The position numbers and the translations under genes are program-made. Below, piece by piece: positions 39,760 to 49,281 of a stretch of DNA of 64,000 nucleotides (the first letter of the stretch is position 1; each line of letters opens with the position of its first letter). The notes under the pieces are model-generated. The model saw only the letters and a list, made by a program, of their open reading frames with translations. It made no database searches and had not been told where the DNA came from. This DNA comes from TMED27 sp964350435 (GTDB lineage Bacteria; Pseudomonadota; Alphaproteobacteria; Micavibrionales; Micavibrionaceae): NCBI GenBank assembly GCA_964350435.1, contig CAYGJS010000003.1, positions 42,192-106,191 on the forward strand. Reading direction: 5' to 3'.

Positions 39760-42624
39760 ATGACGACTGAATCTTCAATGACATTGGTTGAATCAAATGG
39801 ATGTGGCTGCGCGGCCTGTCAGAGCGGCGTTGAATCAGCACCCATATTTAATGGCAATATTGTCACCGACCCCAATTCAGAAGCCCCCACAACTTATGGC
39901 ACTACGCAGCAGATGGTCGATCAGCTGGTTTCCGGATATTGGTCTAATGGAACGCCGGGAACGCCGACGCGGCAATGGGTGCAAGATACGGTCACTTTCA
40001 GTTTTGGCGGTGGTCATACTGCGGCGGAGATGAATAGCTTCCGTATGGCGTTCGGTCTTTGGTCCGATGTTGCGGATATTTCGTTTCAGGAGGTCGGCAG
40101 CGGCGGCAATATTAATATTCTGGAAGGTGTAAATGGAAGTGCCTTCGCTTCTTCGCCTTATTATTCGGGTTCGGGGAATATAGACTCAAGCACCATTCGT
40201 ATTGATACGGATACGGCTAGCTGGAGTGATTTGACGACGATTGGTAAATACGGCGTTCAAACGGTTATCCATGAAATCGGCCATGCGCTCGGGCTTGGGC
40301 ATCAGGGGAATTACAATGGGTCTGTGAATTATGATGACCCGAACCAGGTCGCGTTTTTGAATGATAACCGTCAATATTCGGTGATGTCCTATAACAACGC
40401 GGACAAATTGGGGACGGATCATTTTAACGCCAGCGGTGTATGGGAATATGCGGCGACGCCGATGCTTTATGACATCATGGCTTTGCAGCAGATTTACGGC
40501 GTGAATAATTCTACGCGCTCGGGTAATACGACTTATGGATTTAATTCTACGGCGGATCGGGCGCAGTTTAATCTGGCTCTACATGATGCGCCGTTTGCGA
40601 TCTGGGATGGCGGCGGTATCGATACGCTGGATCTTTCCGGATATTCGCAGAACCAGACTATTACTCTGGTTGAAGGGGCGTTTACGAGCGCCGGATATAT
40701 GACGAATAACATCGTGATTGCCTATGGCGCGGTGATTGAAAATGCTATCGGCGGATCTGGAAATGACAGCATTTACGGCAATACCGCGAATAACGTGCTT
40801 ACGGGCAATAATGGTCATGACATTATTTTTGCCTCAACAGGCAGTGATACGTTGGATGGCGGGCAGGGTACGGATACGGCGAATTACACAAATTATAATT
40901 TGGCAGATTTTGTTTTTGACTTTGTTAATGCGACGACGATAACGCTTACGCATTTGGTTGATAACTTTACTGATACGCTTCTTAATTTTGAAAATTTTAT
41001 ATTCGGGGGCACGACTTATGATTATGCCAGTTTGCAGGCAAATGCCGGAGAGATTGATGGCATATTTACGCGTTTCAACTGGGCGGGGGGCGGTAAGTAT
41101 TTTTTTACGTCTGAGAGCTTGGGTGCGGATATAATCACTGCTGAGCAGATGGGTTATAACGGCACAACCGGTAATGTGACTACGCTTACACGTACGGCGA
41201 CAACTTATACTGTGAACGTTACTAACAGTGCAGGTCCGGGTGAGGTTGTGCTTATCGGAACGGATGGTAATGATCACATTATTGTTACAGGTACACATAA
41301 TAATCTGAGTGCCAAAATTTATGGCGGAGATGGAAATGATACAATCGCGATCGGCCAAACTGTCGGGAATGACATTCTTTACGGCGAGGCTGGAGATGAT
41401 GTCCTTAGCGGTGCAGCCGGGGCGGATACGCTTCATGGTGGTGCCGGGGCGGATACATTGAATGGCGGAGATGGCAGTGACTACCTTAAGGGCGATGGCG
41501 AGAATGATACGCTGAGAGGGGATGCCGGGGATGATACACTTTATGGCGGCGATGGAGATGATATTGCTTATGGCGGCAATGACAATGACAAGATTTATGG
41601 CGATGCCGGTAATGATAGCCTGTACGGGCAGGCGGGCGTTGATGTTATTCGCGGTGGGGTTGGTGATGATCTTATCAGTGGAGGCTCGGATGGCGATTTG
41701 ATCTATGGTGAAGACAATAATGACACGATTTATGGTGATGGCGGCGCAGATTATATCTATGGCGGCGCAGGTACTGATGTTGTCTATGGTGGCACCGAGA
41801 ATGACTGGATTTATGGTGATGCGGGGGCGGATACTTTAAATGGTGATGACGGCAATGATGTCATTTACGGCGGTGAGGGTGATGATATCATGAATGGCGG
41901 CAATGGTGCGGATGCTATGTATGGTAATAATAACGACGACACCATGAATGGCGGCGCCGGTAGAGACTGGCTTTACGGCGGTGACGGTGCAGACACTATG
42001 AGCGGTGGCATTGATGGCGATAACCTTTACGGCGGTGACGGTGATGATATCATGAATGGTGACGGAGGCGGCGATGTTTTGCATGGTCAAAATGGCAACG
42101 ACACGATTAACGGTGGTGATGGCAACGACCTTATTCAAGGTTTTGCGGACAATGATACGTTGAACGGTGATGATGGAAATGATTATATCTATGGCGGTGA
42201 CGGTGTAGATCGCTTGAACGGTGGGGATGGCATTGATCGTCTTTGGGGCGGGGCTAATGACGATATTCTCGTTGGCGGTAATAATGTTGATATTTTGTAC
42301 GGCGAGGGCGGAAACGATGTCTTTGGCTTCATTTCAACCGATGCAAAAGACGAAGTACGCGACTTCACCATGGGTGAGGATTCACTGAATATCACCGATA
42401 TTCTGAGTGGTTATACGCACGGCCTTTCGGATATTAATGATTTTGTTGTTTTCGGCGTTGTGAATGCTGGTAAAGCGAATATGTGGGTTGATGTTGATGG
42501 TGCTGGCAGTGGAGCCGGGTGGGTTAATGTTGCTACTATTCAGGGGGCCAATTTTACAGGCCAGAGTGCCAGCGATTTGCTAGCGGATGGTACGTTGGTT
42601 GCGAATATGTCGCTTTTATCTTAG
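39760..42624 (+). CDS. Serralysin-type metalloprotease with RTX repeats, T1SS substrate
   Basis: Secreted zinc metalloprotease of the M10B (serralysin) type. The zinc site is HEIGHALGLGH (H171, E172, H175, H181), with the Met-turn SVMSYNN near M209. After a beta-rich segment come roughly 25-30 nonapeptide calcium-binding RTX repeats (GGxGxDxLx, residues about 325-870). The C-terminal type I secretion target ends in ASDLLADGTLVANMS. There is no Sec signal peptide. The ATG at 39760 (GGGG upstream) is preferred to the TTG at 39751. Length is 954 residues. An early Cys-rich CGCAACQSG is unusual for RTX proteases. No type I secretion genes lie nearby. Confidence 0.9.
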   Translation: MTTESSMTLVESNGCGCAACQSGVESAPIFNGNIVTDPNSEAPTTYGTTQQMVDQLVSGYWSNGTPGTPTRQWVQDTVTFSFGGGHTAAEMNSFRMAFGLWSDVADISFQEVGSGGNINILEGVNGSAFASSPYYSGSGNIDSSTIRIDTDTASWSDLTTIGKYGVQTVIHEIGHALGLGHQGNYNGSVNYDDPNQVAFLNDNRQYSVMSYNNADKLGTDHFNASGVWEYAATPMLYDIMALQQIYGVNNSTRSGNTTYGFNSTADRAQFNLALHDAPFAIWDGGGIDTLDLSGYSQNQTITLVEGAFTSAGYMTNNIVIAYGAVIENAIGGSGNDSIYGNTANNVLTGNNGHDIIFASTGSDTLDGGQGTDTANYTNYNLADFVFDFVNATTITLTHLVDNFTDTLLNFENFIFGGTTYDYASLQANAGEIDGIFTRFNWAGGGKYFFTSESLGADIITAEQMGYNGTTGNVTTLTRTATTYTVNVTNSAGPGEVVLIGTDGNDHIIVTGTHNNLSAKIYGGDGNDTIAIGQTVGNDILYGEAGDDVLSGAAGADTLHGGAGADTLNGGDGSDYLKGDGENDTLRGDAGDDTLYGGDGDDIAYGGNDNDKIYGDAGNDSLYGQAGVDVIRGGVGDDLISGGSDGDLIYGEDNNDTIYGDGGADYIYGGAGTDVVYGGTENDWIYGDAGADTLNGDDGNDVIYGGEGDDIMNGGNGADAMYGNNNDDTMNGGAGRDWLYGGDGADTMSGGIDGDNLYGGDGDDIMNGDGGGDVLHGQNGNDTINGGDGNDLIQGFADNDTLNGDDGNDYIYGGDGVDRLNGGDGIDRLWGGANDDILVGGNNVDILYGEGGNDVFGFISTDAKDEVRDFTMGEDSLNITDILSGYTHGLSDINDFVVFGVVNAGKANMWVDVDGAGSGAGWVNVATIQGANFTGQSASDLLADGTLVANMSLLS
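40720..42340 (+). repeat. RTX nonapeptide repeat region of the metalloprotease
   Basis: Tandem, imperfect 27-bp units (roughly GGC GGT GAT GGC AAT GAT) encode GGxGNDxIY-type calcium-binding turns. The region has two blocks, about 40740-40890 and 41310-42340, separated by a repeat-free stretch that may be a second globular domain. Units differ at third positions, so they are not recent identical copies. Confidence 0.85.
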
Positions 42625-42687
42625 AATCAAGCGTTATATTTTCTGCGCTTTAATACAATTTTAAACAAAAACTGGGTATTATACAAT

Positions 42688-44682
42688 ATGGTAAATTCTT
42701 CTTATATGCAGATCTATCAACAAGACGCCGCGGATTCATCGTTATTAGAAGATGAGTATTCTAGCTCCAACCTTGTTTTTGAACATCATTTTACAGAATC
42801 TGTTGTTTTTCCTCATCTTTCAGAGCGTCATAGCTTGACAGCCGATGAGGTGAATATCCTGATTCCTAAGGACCCTGATTTGGATATTGGATATTCGACG
42901 ACGGCGCATATTCGTATAGTGGAATCAGGCGCGGGGTATAATAATACGCTCGGGGCTTACACTGTGCAGGCGGATGGAACTATCACGGCTGTCGAGATTG
43001 CCTATAACAATGTAAAAGTTCCTCTTCAATATCAAAAAAAGATTGATCGCATTGATAAGAAGATCGAAAAGATTGAACGGCAGATTGATAAACACCCTGA
43101 TAAGGCTGATAAATACGAAGATAGGTTAGAGGTATATCAAGCACAAAAAGATAAAATTTTGAGCAAGCTTGACCCTACGTTTGAGTATGAGATTAAGGGT
43201 GACGCCGATGTCGAACTTGGGTTCTTTATTATATCTAACGGCGATAGAATTAATAAGGGGTATGGCGGATTAAATGGTGGTGAGCTTCGTTTTGTATATG
43301 GCCTTGGCGGTGATAATGAACGTTTGGCAAAGGTTACAGATAATGCGGCTAATGTGTCATTGATTTATGTTGTTGGCGATAACATTACGGTGCTTCAAGG
43401 AGATGTTTATCATGCGACGGATAGCAATGACTCAAAGGCGTTAAACCCGGATGGGCAAATCCATGCGATAGCGGGGCTGGCGGATGCTGATAATGATTCA
43501 GTGTTAAGGATTGGTTTTGAGGATCTTAAAAATCTCGGTGATGCGGATTTCAATGATGTTGTGTTTGATGTCAGTATAGAAACTGTGACGTTTGACGGGC
43601 GCATTATTCATGCTGGAAACGCCAATGACGTTGTTTATGGGTCTGATGGTGCGGATACTATTTTTGGCGGCCAGGGCGCGGATATTATTTACGGCGGTGC
43701 GGGCGATGATACATTGCTGCGCGGTGATATGGGGCGCGATACGATTTATGGCGAAGATGGTGATGACCTGATTCATGGAAATGATGGTGATGACACTTTG
43801 TATGGCGGTAATGGGAACGATATCATTTATGGTCAGGACGGTGCGGATACGTTGTATGGCGATGCCGGCGACGACTATTTGTACGGTCATGCTGATAATG
43901 ACTCTATTTCCGGCGGTGATGGTAATGATTTTATTGATGGCGGCGACGGGGATGATGCTCTTATTGGCGGTGAAGGCGTGGATTCTATTTTTGGCGGGGA
44001 GGGCGCGGATCTGCTTTCCGGCGGTGAAGGCGATGATATTTTGAACGGCGGTGCGGGTATTGATACGGTTACATATTCCACTGCGAGTGCGGGTGTGAAT
44101 GTTCAGCTTGCATCGAGTACGGCGATGGATGGAGATGGCGGTGTTGATACGCTGATTGCTATTGAAAATATACGTGGTTCGAATTTTGATGATTTGATTG
44201 GTGGCGGTCTGGGAGATAATATTCTTCAGGGTTTGTTCGGTAATGATACGATGCAGGGCGGAGCAGGGAATGATGAGCTTTATGGTGGCGCAGGCTCTGA
44301 CATTCTATATGGTGGTGCGGGCGATGATTTGCTGCTTGGTGGGGCTGATGCGGATACTCTTTTTGGGGGTGCGGGGGTTGATACTTTCGGTTTTACCAAT
44401 CTTAGTAATGGTTTGGATTTGATTACAGATTTTACCCGTGGTGGTGTAGAGGGTGATGTTTTGAATATCTCAGATATTATCAGCGGTCTTAATCTTGGTG
44501 GCGGCGATATTGATGATAGTGTGGTTTTGGGCGTTGTAAATTCAAACAAAGCCAATCTTTGGATCAATGACGGTGCTGCATGGACGCAAGTTGCGGTTAT
44601 CCAAGGTGCTGATTTCTCCGGTGCTAAAGCTTCAGATTTGATATTTGAAGGTACTTTGGTTATAGATCAAAATTTGATATAA
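42688..44682 (+). CDS. DUF4114-RTX calcium-binding secreted protein
   Basis: Large secreted, probably adhesin- or matrix-like protein. An N-terminal region to residue 110 leads into a charged coiled coil (about 114-162, YQKKIDRIDKKIEKIERQID) inserted before the DUF4114 core, recognised by LADADNDSVLRIGFEDLKN and GDADFNDVVFDVSIE (about 262-298). RTX repeats fill about 310-590, and a type I secretion target closes the protein. That end resembles the neighbouring protease (VVLGVVNSNKANLWI against VVFGVVNAGKANMWV). Length is 664 residues. Probably the same exporter, encoded elsewhere. Confidence 0.85.
   Translation: MVNSSYMQIYQQDAADSSLLEDEYSSSNLVFEHHFTESVVFPHLSERHSLTADEVNILIPKDPDLDIGYSTTAHIRIVESGAGYNNTLGAYTVQADGTITAVEIAYNNVKVPLQYQKKIDRIDKKIEKIERQIDKHPDKADKYEDRLEVYQAQKDKILSKLDPTFEYEIKGDADVELGFFIISNGDRINKGYGGLNGGELRFVYGLGGDNERLAKVTDNAANVSLIYVVGDNITVLQGDVYHATDSNDSKALNPDGQIHAIAGLADADNDSVLRIGFEDLKNLGDADFNDVVFDVSIETVTFDGRIIHAGNANDVVYGSDGADTIFGGQGADIIYGGAGDDTLLRGDMGRDTIYGEDGDDLIHGNDGDDTLYGGNGNDIIYGQDGADTLYGDAGDDYLYGHADNDSISGGDGNDFIDGGDGDDALIGGEGVDSIFGGEGADLLSGGEGDDILNGGAGIDTVTYSTASAGVNVQLASSTAMDGDGGVDTLIAIENIRGSNFDDLIGGGLGDNILQGLFGNDTMQGGAGNDELYGGAGSDILYGGAGDDLLLGGADADTLFGGAGVDTFGFTNLSNGLDLITDFTRGGVEGDVLNISDIISGLNLGGGDIDDSVVLGVVNSNKANLWINDGAAWTQVAVIQGADFSGAKASDLIFEGTLVIDQNLI
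43620..44385 (+). repeat. RTX nonapeptide repeat region of the DUF4114 protein
   Basis: About 20 imperfect 27-bp units encoding GGxGDDxLY-type calcium-binding turns, interrupted at about 44050-44200 by a non-repeat segment (IDTVTYSTASAGVNVQL) of the kind seen within hemolysin-like repeat arrays. Confidence 0.85.
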
Positions 44683-44726
44683 ATACATTTCTATCCGCGA
44701 TCATCGTTTCTTCAGCGTTTGCGCCT

Positions 44727-44831
44727 GTGTTAGAATTTAGAGTCGGCACACAAATCGCCAGTTTTTCAGGTGCGGTTAATGTTGCGGATTCTGATACATT
44801 ATTGGCGAATGATCATTTGATAATTGTTTAG
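44727..44831 (+). pseudogene. Possible remnant of an RTX C-terminus
   Basis: After the DUF4114 gene, another frame reads FRVGTQIASFSGAVNVADSD, then TLLANDHLIIV and stop, without its own full gene. It resembles the type I secretion tails of the two RTX proteins (TQVAVIQGADFSG, DLIFEGTLVI). A decayed third protein or a frameshifted tail is likely; the similarity is judged by eye only. Confidence 0.3.
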
Positions 44832-45670
44832 CTTTTGTAACCTAAGGCACACCAATATGGTGCGCCTTCTCGAAATTCAATATCTGTAAATCCGGCATTT
44901 TCCATCATTGTTTTTATTTGTGCCTTTGAAAAACGTTGTTCTAAAGGGGTGCCGAAACGGTCTCTTGAATTATTTCTCATGCGATTAAATGTTGCGTGCC
45001 GGAAATCCGATAGGGGCCAGTGGTGGACGTTTATTCCCAGTTTTTCACCCAGCCATGAAATTTTTGCCAATGGCCAATATATGATTGCAGCCAATATTTC
45101 TGTAATAATGAAGCGTGGGCCTGAGGGCAGCTTATAAATAGTTTTGCGTGTGACGTCGCTGGCCTTCCATATAGCTTGAAACCAGGGGGGTCTGTTATCG
45201 AAATTGTAATATATATACGCGAGGAAAGGTGCGCCGCTTTTTAATGGTGCAGCGCAGGCGGCAAAGGCTGCTGCTGTATCTGGGACATGCATTAAAACGC
45301 CGTAAGCATAACCGAAATCGTATGTTTGGGGTTTTAGGGAGAGGTTCCCGACGCTTTCATTTTTGAAGTCGCAGTTTGAAAAGGTCGCCAGATTTTTTTT
45401 TGCAATTTCTATGGCAGAGGCACTTACATCTACGCAGGTTAATGCGCCGACTTTCGGTGCTATAAACTTTGCATAACGGCCTCGACCGCATCCTATTTCA
45501 AATCCCTTGCTTTGATTGTTGATGATTTCCCATGGAAATATGGAGAAAAAACGATCAAAGAGAAATTTGTTTTCTTCGTCGCTTTCATGCCGCTTTTCAA
45601 ATCGTATCCATTGATCGCTGAAAGCGTCTACGGTTTGTGTGTCTGCGTTTTTGTGTTTGATTTGTGCCAT
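44828..45670 (-). CDS. Class I SAM-dependent methyltransferase
   Basis: Methyltransferase of the Methyltransf_11/25 type. The SAM-binding motif I is GFEIGCGRGRYAKFIAP (residues 56-72), motif II TCVDVSASAIEIAKKNL, and motif IV around FGYAYGVLMHVPDTAAAF. A C-terminal half of about 110 residues contains a hydrophobic stretch (FIITEILAAIIYWPLAKISWLG) that may contact the membrane. Length is 280 residues. It is divergent from the RTX genes and lies 17 bp after the Wzy-like gene on the same strand, so it probably acts on a glycan or lipid-linked sugar. Confidence 0.82.
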   Translation of the reverse strand: MAQIKHKNADTQTVDAFSDQWIRFEKRHESDEENKFLFDRFFSIFPWEIINNQSKGFEIGCGRGRYAKFIAPKVGALTCVDVSASAIEIAKKNLATFSNCDFKNESVGNLSLKPQTYDFGYAYGVLMHVPDTAAAFAACAAPLKSGAPFLAYIYYNFDNRPPWFQAIWKASDVTRKTIYKLPSGPRFIITEILAAIIYWPLAKISWLGEKLGINVHHWPLSDFRHATFNRMRNNSRDRFGTPLEQRFSKAQIKTMMENAGFTDIEFREGAPYWCALGYKS

Positions 45671-45687
45671 AGTTTGATTTCTCTCAT

Positions 45688-46974
45688 TTACTTTTCAGAG
45701 GTGAATTTTATCCATTGTGTGTGGGTAAGGGTTTTGAAAATAAATAAGGGGATCACGTACATAATATAGCTAATGAAAATGGTGTTTTGAATCCCTGTGG
45801 GGGTGAGCCAGACCAGAAGGAGGGTAAGCATAATTATAATTGAAAAGGGATCGTTGCGATTTCCGCCGTATGCTTTTTCCATGGCCTGGAGAAGAAGCCC
45901 CGTTAAAGCACCGCCGGCAAAAATGCCGATCCAGCCAAAATTTCCGTACCATTGATTATATCCAAATACCGGCCATGCGCCTTGCGCTTCTGATGAAATG
46001 CTTTTTTTAAAGCGGCCACCGGCTGTGATTTCCTCGGGCTTTCCTGCCCATAGTGAGCGTGGAACAACGCCCAATAAACCAATATAGAAGTCTTCAGCCA
46101 AATCTGTTTTGTGGACGGTATCAAGGGAGCCGTTATAAAGAATTGTTAAGTCCATAACATCAAAGCCGAGGCCGCCATAGGTGTATTCAAAAAAGTTGTT
46201 GCTTCCGCCTTTGACAAGCGTTACGCGTCCGATTTGTAGCAATACGGCCAGGGATATAATCAGGATTGCGGGAACGATGAGTTTGGCGAGCGGCTTGGTT
46301 GTGCTGACGATGGTGTAGGCGATTGCGCCAAAAGCGATCGGATAGATGACGTAGTTTTTTCCGCCCATAACCATTCCGGTCATGAGGTTTATAATCACGA
46401 AAAGTAAGACCAGCTTTATGAGGCCGGAGACATGTCTTCCTTCTCTTTTTTGTTGAATAAGATAAATAAGAAAGGCGACGCTGAGCAGGCCTCCGAAGCG
46501 AATAAACTGGGTAACAAAGGTAAGGCCGGCGTAGAATTTCCCATGCCGCACCAAATCGATTGCACCAATAAAGCTTCCGGTTTGGGTGATGGGGATGGCG
46601 GCGACGCCGAGCCCCATAATTGTTAGCACGAGGATGCCGATGAGGAGGAGTAGGTTGGATTTAGGGTAATTATAGCTGGGGAATAGTGACTTTCCCAATC
46701 CGCTTTTTTCAAAAACTTTATAGCCAAATATGGTGCTGAATATAAATCCGAGAAACAAGACACCTTGCAGTAGGAGGGCGTTCGGGAAATTTATGAGATC
46801 CAGATAGCTATTGTCTTTATGCACGCCGAACATATAAAAAAATGCGGCGGGCACGTGAAAATACGCGGCAAACAATACAAAGCTAAAGGGTGCATCGAAG
46901 CTTTTTTTGGAGAGCATAACCAAAAACATACCCAGGCCAATTATGACACTCAGAAAGAGTAGGATGGCTTCCAT
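45688..46974 (-). CDS. O-antigen polymerase-like membrane protein (Wzy)
   Basis: Polytopic inner-membrane protein with about 10-12 transmembrane segments and a large periplasmic loop (about residues 265-345, with EYTYGGLGFDVMDLTILYNG and GVVPRSLWAGKPEEITAG). This plan fits the O-antigen/oligosaccharide-repeat-unit polymerases, which join lipid-linked repeats in the Wzx/Wzy pathway. Sequence identity in this family is low, so assignment rests on topology and on the neighbouring flippase and glycosyltransferases. Length is 428 residues. It is divergent from the FkbM gene across 76 bp. Confidence 0.75.
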   Translation of the reverse strand: MEAILLFLSVIIGLGMFLVMLSKKSFDAPFSFVLFAAYFHVPAAFFYMFGVHKDNSYLDLINFPNALLLQGVLFLGFIFSTIFGYKVFEKSGLGKSLFPSYNYPKSNLLLLIGILVLTIMGLGVAAIPITQTGSFIGAIDLVRHGKFYAGLTFVTQFIRFGGLLSVAFLIYLIQQKREGRHVSGLIKLVLLFVIINLMTGMVMGGKNYVIYPIAFGAIAYTIVSTTKPLAKLIVPAILIISLAVLLQIGRVTLVKGGSNNFFEYTYGGLGFDVMDLTILYNGSLDTVHKTDLAEDFYIGLLGVVPRSLWAGKPEEITAGGRFKKSISSEAQGAWPVFGYNQWYGNFGWIGIFAGGALTGLLLQAMEKAYGGNRNDPFSIIIMLTLLLVWLTPTGIQNTIFISYIMYVIPLFIFKTLTHTQWIKFTSEK

Positions 46975-47050
46975 TTACTTTTATCCTTTGGATGTTAGCA
47001 CTTCAAAAGAGGCTTTAAACAATTTACTGTACTATATCTGTTATTTCACA

Positions 47051-47932
47051 ATGGTAAATCCCATGAAAACCCTAATTCGAAATGTGTTGAGATTTGTTGC
47101 GGCTGTAAAACCGCTGCGCGCGCTGCTGCGCGTTATATATAGGGCAGGGTTTTTGCCTGTGAAACTTATTCGGCGTCTGCCTGTGGAAGATATTATTTCT
47201 GTTCCGATTAATGGTAGGGAGACGTTTTTGTATTATTCTTCATATGGAGATCAAATCGGACGTTCTCTTTATTGGGAAGGGGCAGGAGGATTTGAACCAG
47301 AAACATTTAAGTTTTTTGATGGGCTTATTCGGCAATCTTCCGTGTTTGCGGATGTGGGCGCGAATACTGGTCATTTTGCATTATATGCGTGTGCGGTCAA
47401 TCCTCGGGTTAAGGTTCGTGCGTTTGAACCGGTGCCGCGGACTTTCTTACGTTTAAAAGAAAATGTTGAGTTAAATGGTTGGACTGAACGGTGCGACGTT
47501 TATAACAAGGCTGTAGGTGGGGTGAGCGGCCATGTACAATTCCACATTCCTTTTGATGAACTTCCAACCTCTGCCAGTTTACATTCAAGAGGGTTTAATG
47601 AGATTCCAGGGGAGTTGGTTGAGACTGAGGTTGTGTGCCTTGATAGTTTTTATTCTGCGGATGTTCCTCTTGATCTTCTTAAAATTGATGTCGAGGGGTT
47701 TGAGCATAATGTTCTTGAAGGGTTGAAGGGGTTTTTTGATTCGGGTTTTCGTCCGAAGATTATTCTTGAGTGCAATCTTGGCGGGCCGGAAGACGAGTTG
47801 AACGCGCTCTTGAAGCCGCTTGGGTATCATTTTTATAATTTGTTGGAAGCCGGTCCGGTTCGGGCGGATCTTATCCATGCTCATCCTGAGCATGCATTTC
47901 GTAATTGGGCGGTTTTACCTGACGCGTTATGA
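47051..47932 (+). CDS. FkbM-family methyltransferase
   Basis: SAM-dependent methyltransferase of the FkbM family, often O-methylating sugars in surface glycans. Motif I is VFADVGANTGHFALYA, followed by VRAFEPVPRTFLRLKENVELN, then the FkbM signature LDLLKIDVEGFEHNVLEGL and PKIILECN. The start at 47051 (or ATG 47063) gives 293 residues; earlier in-frame codons lie inside the divergent Wzy gene. It overlaps the flippase gene by 4 bp (ATGA). Confidence 0.85.
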   Translation: MVNPMKTLIRNVLRFVAAVKPLRALLRVIYRAGFLPVKLIRRLPVEDIISVPINGRETFLYYSSYGDQIGRSLYWEGAGGFEPETFKFFDGLIRQSSVFADVGANTGHFALYACAVNPRVKVRAFEPVPRTFLRLKENVELNGWTERCDVYNKAVGGVSGHVQFHIPFDELPTSASLHSRGFNEIPGELVETEVVCLDSFYSADVPLDLLKIDVEGFEHNVLEGLKGFFDSGFRPKIILECNLGGPEDELNALLKPLGYHFYNLLEAGPVRADLIHAHPEHAFRNWAVLPDAL

Positions 47933-49281
47933 TATGGCTTTCGCAGAAAATTCTTAGAATTATACAATCGGATCACATCGGTCAGTTTGTGCTTCGGGCT
48001 ATATCCGGCGCTTTTGCGGTGAATATTGCCGGACGTTTGGTGAGCTTTGTTTTAATGGTTGTGCTTGCGCGATTGTTGGGCGTTCAGGATTTTGGTGTTT
48101 ATGTATTGGCGTGGAGCTGGGGGCAGATATTATTGGTGTTTGCCAAGTTTGGCAGTGATGCCTCTGCTATGCGTTACGTTTCTTTATATAAAGCCAAGGA
48201 GGAGTGGGGGCTGTTTCATGGGCATATGCGATATGGGGTGGGACTTGTTTTTTTAAAAAGTACCCTTCTTTTCGTGGTTTCGAGCGGCATTATTTGGTTT
48301 TATCGTGAGCAAATAGGCTTAGAGTTTTCTAAAACTTTGTTGATTGTGATGGTGCTTTTACCTGTGTTGAGCCTTGTGCATTTTTTGCAGGGTGCATTGC
48401 GGGCGTTTCGTTTGCCGGTTAAGGGGATGGTCTCGAACACGGTTTTACGTCCTTTGTTTCAGACGCTTTTGATTGGTGGCTTGTTTCTGTTTGGTGTTAA
48501 AGCGAGCGCGTCAGGAGCTATGTTTATGGCACTGGTTGCCAGCGTCTTTGCTTTGGGGCTTACGGGGTGGTGGTTGTTTAAGGAAGTTAAGGTCATTCCT
48601 AAAGTTTCTCGTCCGGTATATGAGGTGAAAGAGTGGTATAAATATGCTGCACTTATTCTTTTAATCGCCAGCGGCGATATGATTTTTCGCCAGACCGATG
48701 TTGTGATGCTGGGGGCGTTGGCCGGTGCAGGGGAAGCCGGGCTTTATAGCGCGGCCTCAAGGATTGCGTATTTTGTCGTGTTTGGCGTGAGTGCCGCAAA
48801 TTTTGTCGTTGCTCCTTTGATGTCAGAGTTTCATGCGGTTGAGGGGCATCGTAAAATGCAGAGGTTATTGACGCTTTCGGCGCAGATGATTTTTGCACTC
48901 GCCTTAGGCGTGTCAATGGTTATATGGATTGGGGGGCATTGGCTTTTAGGGTTTTTTGGTCAAGATTTTATTCAAGCGCAAGCAACGTTGAATATTCTGA
49001 CCTTGGGACAGTTATGTGTGACGTTTGCAGGGCCTATCGGGTCTTTGATGATTATGACAGGTCATGAAAAATTTACGTCCCGCGTTTTTGTGATGACGGC
49101 ATTGGTTAACTTGGTTTTGAATGCATTGCTTATTCCATCTTATGGCAAGGAGGGGGCGGCGATTGCGACTGCTGTTTCCTTTATGTTGTGGAATATTATT
49201 TGCGTTGCCTATGTTGTGCGTTATCTCAAAATCAATCCAACACCTTTTTCTTTGGTGGGAGTTCATCGTGGGGCTGGATAA
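47929..49281 (+). CDS. Oligosaccharide flippase (Wzx/MATE-like)
   Basis: Multi-pass inner-membrane exporter of the polysaccharide-synthesis MVF/Wzx superfamily. It moves lipid-linked repeat units to the periplasmic face. Twelve or more hydrophobic segments are visible, and the N-terminal FVLRAISGAFAVNIAGRLV with VLARLLGVQDFGVYVLAWS is the family's standard opening. Length is 450 residues. Overlaps with FkbM (4 bp) and the next glycosyltransferase (14 bp) make a tight operon. Confidence 0.88.
   Translation: MIWLSQKILRIIQSDHIGQFVLRAISGAFAVNIAGRLVSFVLMVVLARLLGVQDFGVYVLAWSWGQILLVFAKFGSDASAMRYVSLYKAKEEWGLFHGHMRYGVGLVFLKSTLLFVVSSGIIWFYREQIGLEFSKTLLIVMVLLPVLSLVHFLQGALRAFRLPVKGMVSNTVLRPLFQTLLIGGLFLFGVKASASGAMFMALVASVFALGLTGWWLFKEVKVIPKVSRPVYEVKEWYKYAALILLIASGDMIFRQTDVVMLGALAGAGEAGLYSAASRIAYFVVFGVSAANFVVAPLMSEFHAVEGHRKMQRLLTLSAQMIFALALGVSMVIWIGGHWLLGFFGQDFIQAQATLNILTLGQLCVTFAGPIGSLMIMTGHEKFTSRVFVMTALVNLVLNALLIPSYGKEGAAIATAVSFMLWNIICVAYVVRYLKINPTPFSLVGVHRGAG

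Noticed and set aside
41310..42340. Regular short repeats that could suggest a CRISPR array
   Set aside because: The unit is 27 bp without unique spacers and codes continuously for RTX calcium-binding repeats in one frame.
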